DNA of 30,755 nt from positions 1 to 30,755 of the forward strand of contig JAEWVQ010000099.1 of NCBI GenBank assembly GCA_023459095.1, written 5' to 3'. Origin of the DNA: Pseudomonadota bacterium. Its GTDB lineage: Bacteria > Pseudomonadota > Gammaproteobacteria > Burkholderiales > Rhodocyclaceae. The notes below the pieces were generated by a model. That model did no database searches. It worked only from the letters and a program-made list of their open reading frames with translations, and had not been told where the DNA came from. Position numbers and translations under genes: made by a program. Of the stretch, positions 24,354 to 30,755 are shown piece after piece. Numbering within the stretch: position 1 is the stretch's first letter; the number at the start of each line of letters is the position of its first letter.

Positions 24354-25256
24354 ATGTCGGCCCTCGCCGCTGAATTGGCAGCCCTGAGCATCATCGACGT
24401 CGAGCGCCTGCAGCCGTTCTACCCCTCGGTGCGCGACCGCGACGACATTTCCGTGCTGCGCGACCCCGTCACCGACGTGATCGTGCTCTCCAGTTCGGAA
24501 CACATGTCCTTGGATTACTACGAATCCAAACCCGAATCGCAGCGCCACGCCGTGCGCGGCCGCATCGTCGATTCGCCGCGTCTGGAAGACGATGTGCGGC
24601 GCGCGGCCGAGTTCGGCGCCCTGCTGCGCAACAAGCGATGGCTGGATTTCGGCTGCGGCCTCGGCGGACTGCTCGACGAAATGCAAGGACAGACGGTGTG
24701 GGCGGCGGGTCTGGAGCCGAATCTCGAACGCGCGGCCATTGCCCGCGCCAAGGGCCATGCCATCATCGGCGCCCTGGCCGAGTTGCAGGACGCCCGGCTC
24801 GACATCGTCAGCCTGTTCCATGTGCTGGAACATCTGACCTCGCCCCTGGAGACCCTGAGCCGCGTGCGCGACACGCTGCAGCCGGGCGGCAGCGTGTTGA
24901 TCGAAGTGCCTCACGCTCGCGATGCGTTATTCACGCTGTACGATTGCGAACCTTTCAAGCGGTTCACCTTCTGGAGCGAACACTTGGTTCTGCACACGCG
25001 GCAAAGCCTGAAACTGCTCCTCGAAGGGGCAGGGTTCGAACAGGTGGAAATCACCGCCAAGCAGCGCTATCCGGTAGCCAATCATCTGCACTGGCTGGCC
25101 AAGCAGAGGCCGGGGGGCCACGAGGCCTGGGCGTTCCTGAACTCGCCGGCGCTCCATGCCGGCTACGAAGCCGCGCTCGCCACCATCGATCGTACCGACA
25201 CCTTGATCGCATTCGCGCGCGCGCCGGCACAGACGCAGGAGCCGGTCATTCGGTAG
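24354..25256 (+). CDS. Class I SAM-dependent methyltransferase (Methyltransf_23-like)
   Basis: 300 aa. The ATG at 24354 follows GGAG at 24344-24347. Residues ~1-90 are an N-terminal extension with an acidic, Tyr-rich pattern (MSLDYYESKPESQRHAVRG). The SAM core is RWLDFGCGLGGLLDEM (~residue 96), then AGLEPNLERAAIA, DIVSLFHVLEHLTSPLETL and LQPGGSVLIEVPHA. The C-terminal part continues with FTFWSEHLVLHT and TLIAFARAP. Such proteins in O-antigen and glycosylation loci methylate sugars or C-3 branches; the position cannot be named. Confidence 0.88.
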   Translation: MSALAAELAALSIIDVERLQPFYPSVRDRDDISVLRDPVTDVIVLSSSEHMSLDYYESKPESQRHAVRGRIVDSPRLEDDVRRAAEFGALLRNKRWLDFGCGLGGLLDEMQGQTVWAAGLEPNLERAAIARAKGHAIIGALAELQDARLDIVSLFHVLEHLTSPLETLSRVRDTLQPGGSVLIEVPHARDALFTLYDCEPFKRFTFWSEHLVLHTRQSLKLLLEGAGFEQVEITAKQRYPVANHLHWLAKQRPGGHEAWAFLNSPALHAGYEAALATIDRTDTLIAFARAPAQTQEPVIR

Positions 25257-25340
25257 ATTGTCCGTACGGTGCGGCCTGCGCGCGAACATGCATTTCGCGC
25301 GCCTCCCCCGCCCCGCTCATCACCAACAGGAACAACGGTC

Positions 25341-26060
25341 TTGCGCAGCGAAATCGACATTATCAAAGGCATCTGGAACGACAAGGACGACGAGGTCTAT
25401 CGCCGCGACGTCTGCCATTGGCGCGGGCACGGCAGATGGGCCGACGACGCACGCTGGCTGAACATCGGCAAGCAGACGCTGCAGTGCATCGAGCGCTTGG
25501 GCGCCCTCGCCGGCCGCCCCGGACTGCACGCCCGCAGCGGCCTGAACGTCCTCGAATGGGGCCCTGGCGGCGGCGCGAATGCGTTCGCCCTGCGGCACTT
25601 GGCGGCGCGCTATTACGGCGTGGACATTTCGGCGAAGAATCTGGCGGAAACCGAACGCGTCGTGCGCGAAGACGGTGCCGCCGACTGCTTCATACCGATT
25701 GCGCTGGACGATGCGCCCGCGAGTGTCGCAGCCCGCATCGAGCACCCCGTCTCGCTCTTCCTCAGTACCGCGGTGTTCCAGCATTTTCCCTCCCACGCCT
25801 ACGGCTTCGAGGTCCTGGCCACGCTGCGCCGCGTGTGCGCCGACGACGCGCTCGGCTTCATCCAGATCCGCTTCGACAACGGCAACGAAAAGTACCGGAG
25901 CATTCAGGGGCTCGACGAGTACGAACGCAAGCACATCACTGCCAACGCCTACGCCATCGACGCCTTCTGGGACGCGATCGCGAAAGCGGGCTTCACCCCG
26001 CTCGCGGTCACGGACATCGCGACCAGCCACAACTATGCGACTTTCTACATGCAATGCTGA
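25341..26060 (+). CDS. Class I SAM-dependent methyltransferase
   Basis: 239 aa from a TTG start at 25341, chosen because CAGGAAC (25327-25333) precedes it; the longer GTG at 25269 has none and gives a Pro/Arg-rich extension. The SAM motif is GLNVLEWGPGGGANAFAL, then YYGVDISAKNLAETERVV, LFLSTAVFQHFPSHAYGFEV and a C-terminal PLAVTDIATSHNYATFYMQ. It is the fourth methyltransferase of the island and unlike the other three in detail. It lies 84 bp after the preceding gene. Likely sugar methylation in the glycan pathway. Confidence 0.85.
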   Translation: MRSEIDIIKGIWNDKDDEVYRRDVCHWRGHGRWADDARWLNIGKQTLQCIERLGALAGRPGLHARSGLNVLEWGPGGGANAFALRHLAARYYGVDISAKNLAETERVVREDGAADCFIPIALDDAPASVAARIEHPVSLFLSTAVFQHFPSHAYGFEVLATLRRVCADDALGFIQIRFDNGNEKYRSIQGLDEYERKHITANAYAIDAFWDAIAKAGFTPLAVTDIATSHNYATFYMQC

Positions 26061-26099
26061 ACGCCGCCGCGACCGGAACGGCCTCGCGTGGATGACGGC

Positions 26100-26780
26100 A
26101 TGAAACCGCCCCTTGCATCCGTTGCCCTGATTCCGTTGCGCGGGGGCTCGAAGAGCATCCCCGGCAAGAACATCAAGCTCCTGGCCGGGAAGCCGCTCTG
26201 CGCCTGGGTACTGCAGGCCGCGGTGGCATGCCCCGCGATCGACGCGGTGTATGTGTCCACCGACTCGGCGGACATCGCCCAGGTCGTGCACGACCTGCGG
26301 CTGGGCGTGCGCGTGATCGACCGCCCGGCCGAGTATGCGAGCGACGAAGCCTCCACCGAGTCGGTGATGCGCCATTTCATGAGCCAGGTGCCGTTCGACA
26401 CGCTGGTGACGATTCAGGCGACTTCGCCGCTGCTCGAGGCCACCCATCTGACGCAAGCGCTGGACCGCTTCCGGCGCCACGCCTACGACTCCATGCTCAG
26501 TGCGGTCAGGAGCAAGCGCTTTTACTGGAACGACGACGGCACCCCGATCAATTACGATCCGCTGCGGCGCCCGCGCAGACAGGATTTCACCGGCACGCTG
26601 ATGGAGAACGGCGCGTTCTACATCACCCGCCGCCGCATTCTGCAGGACTTCGACTGCCGCCTGGGTGGCCGGATCGGCCTCTTCGAGATGCCGTCCGACA
26701 CCGCGGTGGAAATCGACGAGGAGCGGGATTGGGACCTCGTTTCCGGTCTGCTGTGCGCCCGTCAACAGGGTATGGAATGA
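26100..26780 (+). CDS. CMP-nonulosonic acid (NeuA/PtmB-type) cytidylyltransferase
   Basis: 226 aa from ATG 26100 (an in-frame GTG at 26088 is possible). The N-terminal nucleotide loop is VALIPLRGGSKSIPGKNIK, then L-A-G-K-P-L, VYVSTDSADIA, DTLVTIQATSPLLEATHL and ENGAFYITRRRIL, then the metal/sugar-binding VEIDEERDWDL. These are the classical CMP-sialate synthetase motifs of the PtmB/NeuA branch. It activates a nonulosonic acid with CTP before transfer. The stop overlaps the next start (ATGA at 26777-26780), so it is coupled to the NeuB-like fusion that would make its substrate. Confidence 0.93.
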   Translation: MKPPLASVALIPLRGGSKSIPGKNIKLLAGKPLCAWVLQAAVACPAIDAVYVSTDSADIAQVVHDLRLGVRVIDRPAEYASDEASTESVMRHFMSQVPFDTLVTIQATSPLLEATHLTQALDRFRRHAYDSMLSAVRSKRFYWNDDGTPINYDPLRRPRRQDFTGTLMENGAFYITRRRILQDFDCRLGGRIGLFEMPSDTAVEIDEERDWDLVSGLLCARQQGME

Positions 26781-29050
26781 CCATGCGCATCGTCCGAAAT
26801 CTTGCCCAACTGGTGGTGCTCCCGGAAGACAGCCTGCTCACCGCGCTCAACAAGATGAGCTCGAGTGCGGCGCGGTTGATCTTCGCGGTCACCGAAAACG
26901 GCGTGCTCGAAGGCGTCCTGACCGACGGCGACTTGCGGCGCTGGCTCACCCAGACCCGGGACATCGACCTCGGCAGTCCGGTCGCGTCGGCGATGAACCG
27001 GCAGTTCACCGCCGCCTCGATCGACGACAGCGCCGAGCGGATTCGCAGCCTGCTGAGCGAGAAGGTGCTCGCGGTTCCCCTGCTCGACGCCAACCAGCGC
27101 CTGAAAGCGGTCGCGCTCGCAGGCAAGGCGCAGATCGAGATCGAAGGCCGCATCATCGACGAGCAGGCGCCTGTCTTCGTCATCGCGGAGATCGGCAACA
27201 ATCATCAGGGCGACCTCGCCCTCGCCCTGAAGCTGATCGACGAGGCCGCGGCGGCAGGCGCGGATTGCGCCAAGTTCCAGATGCGCGACATGGACGCGCT
27301 CTACGGTCGCTCGGGCCGCGGCGATCACGCCAGCGCCGACCTCGGCGCGCAGTACACGCTCGACCTGCTGAGCCGCTTCCAGCTCGCCGACGCCGATCTG
27401 TTCCGGGCGTTCGACCACTGCCGGCGGCGGGGGCTGATTCCGCTGTGCACGCCATGGGATCTGCCCAGTCTGCACAAGCTGCAGGGCTACGGCCTGTCGG
27501 CCTACAAGGTGGCCTCCGCCGACTTCACCCACTACGAGCTGATCGATGCGGTCGCCGCCACCGGCAAGCCCATGATCTGCTCTACCGGGATGTCGACCGA
27601 AGCGGAGATCCGCGCCGGCGTCCGCCATCTGCGCGGGATCGGCGCGGAGTTCGCGCTGCTGCATTGCAACTCCACCTATCCCGCGCCGTTCAAGGACGTG
27701 AATCTGCACTACCTCGGCCACCTGAAGGAAGTCAGCGGCGGCGCCCTGGTCGGCTATTCGGGCCATGAACGCGACATCAACGTCGCCATCGCCGCGGTTG
27801 CGCTGGGTGCGAGCGTGATCGAGAAGCACTTCACGCTGGACAAATCCCTGGAAGGCAACGACCACAAGGTCAGCGTGCTGCCTGCCGAGTTCGCGCGCCT
27901 GGTCGAGGGCATCCGCCAGGTCGAGGCAGCACTGGGCACCGGGGGGGAACGCCACCTGTCTCAGGGCGAGATGATGAACCGGGAAAACCTTGCCAAGAGC
28001 CTGGTCGCGGCACGCGACCTTCCCGCCGGTACCGTCCTCACCGCCGACATGATCGAGACGCGCAGTCCGGGCCAGGGCCTGCAGCCGAATCGCAAGCACG
28101 ATCTGCTCGGCAGAGCTTTGCCGGTGGCCAAGAAGGCGGGCGAGTTCTTCTTTCCCTCGGATCTGGATGAAACCCGGGTGCAGGCGCGCGCGTATCGTTT
28201 CCCGCTCGACTGGGGCATTCCGGTGCGCTATCACGACCTGCAGGCGATGCGGGTGCAGTCGAACATGGACTTGCTGGAAATTCACCTCAGTTACAAGGAC
28301 ATGGAGCTGGATTTCCGCAAGTTCATTGCGGCCCCGCTGGATCTGGGGCTGGTCGTCCATGCGCCCGAGCTGTTCGCCGGCGACCATACGCTGGATCTGT
28401 GCGCCGAAAACGAGGACTACCGCCAGCACTCCATCGCCGAGATGCAGCGCGTGATCGATCTCGCCCGCCAGCTCGCCAGCGTCTTCACGCGCACGCCGCG
28501 GCCCTGCATCGTCACCAACGTGGGCGGATTCACGCACACCGCGCACCTCCCCGCCGACGCCCTGCCCTCGCGCTACGCGCGCCTGGAGCAAAGCCTTGCC
28601 CAACTCGACCGGCAAGGCGTCGAACTCATTCCGCAAACCATGCCGCCGTTTCCGTGGCATTTCGGCGGACAGCAGTTTCACAATCTGTTCATCGACGCCG
28701 AAACCATCGTCGCGTTCTGCCGGCGCAACGGGATGCGAATCTGCCTGGACGTCTCACACTCCAAGCTGGCCTGCAACCACCGCGGGGAGTCGTTCACCGA
28801 GTTCACGCGCAAGGTCCTGCCCTACACCGCGCACCTGCATCTCGCCGATGCCACCGGGGTCGATGGCGAAGGCCTGCAGATCGGAACCGGGGAGGTGGAT
28901 TGGCGGGAGTTCTTCCGGCTCGTCGCGGCCTCCGGACAGCGGCCGAGCTTCATCCCCGAAGTCTGGCAGGGTCACAAAAATGGAGGCCAGGGCGCCTGGC
29001 TGGCGCTGAGCCGTCTGGAATCCGCCTCCGCCTCAGCAACCGGGAACTAG
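26777..29050 (+). CDS. Fusion: CBS pair - NeuB-type synthase - SAF - TIM-barrel isomerase-like domain
   Basis: 757 aa. Residues ~1-120 form a CBS-domain pair with the TDGDLRRWL motif typical of the CBS part of LegX/PtmE guanylyltransferases. Residues ~131-385 form a NeuB TIM barrel (VFVIAEIGNNHQGDLALALK, ADCAKFQ, KPMICSTGMST, GYSGHE, VIEKHFTLDKSLEGNDHKVS). Residues ~403-460 form a SAF/antifreeze-like domain (SLVAARDLPAGTVLTADMI, KHDLLGRALP). Residues ~472-757 resemble a xylose-isomerase/AP-endonuclease-2 TIM barrel (LEIHLSY, CLDVSHSKLACN, HLHLADATG). NeuB condenses phosphoenolpyruvate with an N-acyl mannosamine-type sugar to a nonulosonic acid. ATG 26777 is preferred over 26783 because AGGG precedes it. 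All domains look intact. Confidence 0.92.
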   Translation: MTMRIVRNLAQLVVLPEDSLLTALNKMSSSAARLIFAVTENGVLEGVLTDGDLRRWLTQTRDIDLGSPVASAMNRQFTAASIDDSAERIRSLLSEKVLAVPLLDANQRLKAVALAGKAQIEIEGRIIDEQAPVFVIAEIGNNHQGDLALALKLIDEAAAAGADCAKFQMRDMDALYGRSGRGDHASADLGAQYTLDLLSRFQLADADLFRAFDHCRRRGLIPLCTPWDLPSLHKLQGYGLSAYKVASADFTHYELIDAVAATGKPMICSTGMSTEAEIRAGVRHLRGIGAEFALLHCNSTYPAPFKDVNLHYLGHLKEVSGGALVGYSGHERDINVAIAAVALGASVIEKHFTLDKSLEGNDHKVSVLPAEFARLVEGIRQVEAALGTGGERHLSQGEMMNRENLAKSLVAARDLPAGTVLTADMIETRSPGQGLQPNRKHDLLGRALPVAKKAGEFFFPSDLDETRVQARAYRFPLDWGIPVRYHDLQAMRVQSNMDLLEIHLSYKDMELDFRKFIAAPLDLGLVVHAPELFAGDHTLDLCAENEDYRQHSIAEMQRVIDLARQLASVFTRTPRPCIVTNVGGFTHTAHLPADALPSRYARLEQSLAQLDRQGVELIPQTMPPFPWHFGGQQFHNLFIDAETIVAFCRRNGMRICLDVSHSKLACNHRGESFTEFTRKVLPYTAHLHLADATGVDGEGLQIGTGEVDWREFFRLVAASGQRPSFIPEVWQGHKNGGQGAWLALSRLESASASATGN

Positions 29051-29073
29051 GGACGAAACATTAATGCGCAGAA

Positions 29074-29097
29074 GGGCAGGCTCAAGAGAGCTCGCCC
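29074..29097 (+). terminator. Imperfect hairpin after the NeuB fusion gene
   Basis: GGGCAGGCTC and GAGCTCGCCC form a 10-bp stem with one mismatch and an AAGA loop. No T-run follows. This could slow transcription or be a terminator; it is the only structure seen in the 260-bp gap before the OGT-like gene, where I find no convincing promoter. Confidence 0.3.
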
Positions 29098-29310
29098 GGT
29101 TCGGACACACGTCCGCCCTCGCATGACCGACAACGACGCGCGCACATGCTGCCCAACCCGGAAAGTCTCGAATTGGAAAAGCATATTGCCGAGGGCTGTA
29201 GCACTCCGCAAAAACAACGCGGCCTCCAGGTCTCGCCCCATACAATGCTGCTGACGTGCATTCGCTTCGGCGCCAAGACAGACATCTGCCCTGATCAGCC
29301 ACATCAGTCC

Positions 29311-30755
29311 ATGAAAATCCACTCCAGCATCTCCCCCAAAATCGCCCGTACCAAGGCCGAGAAACAGCGCAGCGAGTTTTTCCGCACGGCGGTCGCGCTG
29401 ATGAGCGAAAACAAGCATGCCCTCGTCTTCGAGGAGACGGCCAAGGTCCTGCAAAGCAGTCCCAACGACGCGGAGATGTGGAACCTGCTCGGAGTCGCCG
29501 CGACGGTTTCACAGGGGCGGGCCTCGGCCGAAGTCGCCTTCCAGCGTGCGGTGGCGCTCAATCCGCGCTATCGCGAGGCGTGGATGAACTACGCGAACGT
29601 CACCGCGAACCAGCACAAGCTCGACGAGGCACTTGCCGCGTATCGCCAGATACTCGCGCTGAAGCCGACGCCGGACATCCACAGCACCATCCTGTTCCTG
29701 CAGCAGAAACTGGAACGCGATCCGGAAGCGCTCTACGCCGCCCACCTGGAATACGGCCGGATCTATGGCGGCAGAAAGGCCAAGCCCTTCAAGAACGATC
29801 CGGACCCCAACCGCAAGCTGCGCATCGGCTACGTCTCGGGGGACTTCCGCGAGCATTCGGTGGCTTTCTTTATCGAACCCATCCTCGCCCATCACGACCA
29901 CGAGCAGGTCGAGGTGCACGCATTCTCGAATGGCGCGCCGGACTACGTCACCGCCCGCCTCAAACCCCACTTCGACCACTGGCACGACGTCCGCAAGCTC
30001 GACGACCTCGCCTTGTTCCGCCTCATCCGTGACCGCCGGATCGACGTGCTCGTCGATCTCGCCGGCCACACCAACCTCAATCGCCTGCCGGTGTTCGGCA
30101 TGCGCGCGGCACCGGTGCAGGCCTCGTGGTTCGGCTACATGGCGACCACCGGCCTCGTGGAAATGGACTATCGCCTGACCGACCGCCATACGTGCACGGC
30201 CGCCCACCAGCGCTACTACACCGAGCAGCTCTATCCGCTCGGCGGTGCAGTGGTGTGGAACCCGGCACCGGAGGCGCCGCCGGTGGCCCCGCCGCCGTAC
30301 CTGAAGAACGGCCACATCACCTTCGCGTCGCTGAACAATTTCGCCAAGGTCACGCCCGACGTGCTCGCCACCTGGGCGGAACTGCTCCGCGCGGTGCCCG
30401 ACGCGGTGCTGGTGATCGTCGCCATCGGCGCCTCGACCAAGACCTTTCAGGAGCCGGTAAGAAGGGTCTTCGCCAGCGTGGGCGCCGAAGAGCGGCTGGT
30501 CTTCGTCGAGCAGCAGCCGCTGGACAAGTTTCTCGGCCTGTTCGAGCACATTGACATCGCACTCGACCCATTCCCCTACAACGGCGGAACAACCACCTTT
30601 CATACCTTGTGGGCCGGGGTGCCGGTGGTCACGCTTGCGGGCACGTCGGAAATCGAGCGCTCCGGCCAAGGCTGCCTGAACGTTGTCGGGCTCGCGCGCG
30701 AACTCACCGCGCGCAGCCCGGAGCAGTACGTCCAGATCGCCGCCGACCTCGCCCG
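29311..30755 (+). CDS. TPR/OGT (SPINDLY)-family protein glycosyltransferase, N-terminal part (runs off window)
   Basis: The frame is open from ATG 29311 to the right edge (481 residues, no stop). Residues ~10-140 are helical TPR-like repeats (AEMWNLLGVAATVSQGRASA, FQRAVALNPRYREAWMNYAN). From ~residue 165 the catalytic GT41 region follows: RKLRIGYVSGDFREHSVAFF, VLVDLAGHTNLNRL, APVQASWFGYMATTGL, ITFASLNNFAKVTPDV and LDPFPYNGGTTTFHTLWAGV. These correspond to the N-Cat and C-Cat parts of O-GlcNAc transferase-like enzymes, with the GHT/GGTTT residues conserved. It should transfer a sugar from a nucleotide donor to Ser/Thr. The flagellin upstream is the obvious target, but that is inference. Confidence 0.9.
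   Translation, partial: MKIHSSISPKIARTKAEKQRSEFFRTAVALMSENKHALVFEETAKVLQSSPNDAEMWNLLGVAATVSQGRASAEVAFQRAVALNPRYREAWMNYANVTANQHKLDEALAAYRQILALKPTPDIHSTILFLQQKLERDPEALYAAHLEYGRIYGGRKAKPFKNDPDPNRKLRIGYVSGDFREHSVAFFIEPILAHHDHEQVEVHAFSNGAPDYVTARLKPHFDHWHDVRKLDDLALFRLIRDRRIDVLVDLAGHTNLNRLPVFGMRAAPVQASWFGYMATTGLVEMDYRLTDRHTCTAAHQRYYTEQLYPLGGAVVWNPAPEAPPVAPPPYLKNGHITFASLNNFAKVTPDVLATWAELLRAVPDAVLVIVAIGASTKTFQEPVRRVFASVGAEERLVFVEQQPLDKFLGLFEHIDIALDPFPYNGGTTTFHTLWAGVPVVTLAGTSEIERSGQGCLNVVGLARELTARSPEQYVQIAADLA

Noticed and set aside
29051..29310. Possible sigma-28 or sigma-54 promoter before the OGT-like gene (around 29172-29200)
   Set aside because: The TTGGAA...TTGCC region has wrong spacing for sigma-54 (11 rather than 10 bases) and lacks TAAA for sigma-28.
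1..30755. CRISPR arrays, insertion sequences with terminal repeats, rRNA, riboswitches
   Set aside because: I saw no regularly spaced repeats, transposase genes, rRNA-like sequence or known riboswitch cores on either strand.

Overview
The window is high-GC DNA (roughly two thirds G+C by eye) with strong G/C preference at third codon positions. The gene set includes an aromatic acyl-CoA ligase next to a branched-chain-type ABC transporter, CreA, a short ProQ-domain protein, a PAS chemoreceptor and a polar-flagellum-type flagellin. This suggests a motile, aromatic-degrading betaproteobacterium of the Thauera/Azoarcus kind. The taxonomic guess is inference, since no rRNA is present.

Region 1 (1-4.8 kb) is the end of an aromatic-acid catabolic cluster, all on the + strand: the tail of LivF, a ketopantoate-reductase-family protein, a class II aldolase/adducin-family protein, a benzoate/2-aminobenzoate-CoA-ligase-type enzyme and a MarR regulator. 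Two unusually AT-rich intergenic islands precede the ligase and marR, and hairpins follow the aldolase, the ligase and marR.

Region 2 (4.8-8.1 kb) is mixed. A frameshifted tyrosine-integrase remnant lies beside a tRNA-Thr(TGT) gene that has its own terminator. Next is a small membrane-protein gene (52 codons) whose promoter overlaps a LexA/SOS-like box. A translationally coupled proQ-domain/creA pair follows on the minus strand, then a TerB-DUF697 protein with a strong terminator.

Region 3 (8.3-14.2 kb) is motility and signalling: a PAS-containing methyl-accepting chemotaxis protein, a GGDEF diguanylate cyclase with an I-site, and flagellin FliC behind a sigma-54-type (-24/-12) promoter, closed by a terminator.

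Region 4 (14.4 kb to the right edge) is a long co-directional island that I interpret as a flagellin-glycosylation locus. It starts at a sigma-28 (FliA)-like promoter about 32 bp before the first gene. Its first part is a small fatty-acid-synthase-like module: ACP, KAS III, two SDR reductases, a NeuD/PglD-like acyltransferase, a Rieske oxygenase and a second left-handed-beta-helix acyltransferase. These genes are mostly overlapped end to end. This module probably builds, modifies and transfers an acyl decoration onto a sugar. The second part contains a methyltransferase, an unrecognised 329-aa protein, a DUF115/Maf-type motility glycosyltransferase, three more methyltransferases, a CMP-nonulosonate synthetase and a CBS-NeuB-SAF-TIM-barrel fusion. 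An OGT/SPINDLY-type TPR glycosyltransferase then runs off the window. Together they predict acylated and possibly methylated nonulosonic-acid-like glycans put on the flagellin encoded just upstream. The early nucleotide-sugar genes (dehydratase, aminotransferase, hydrolysing epimerase) are not in the window.
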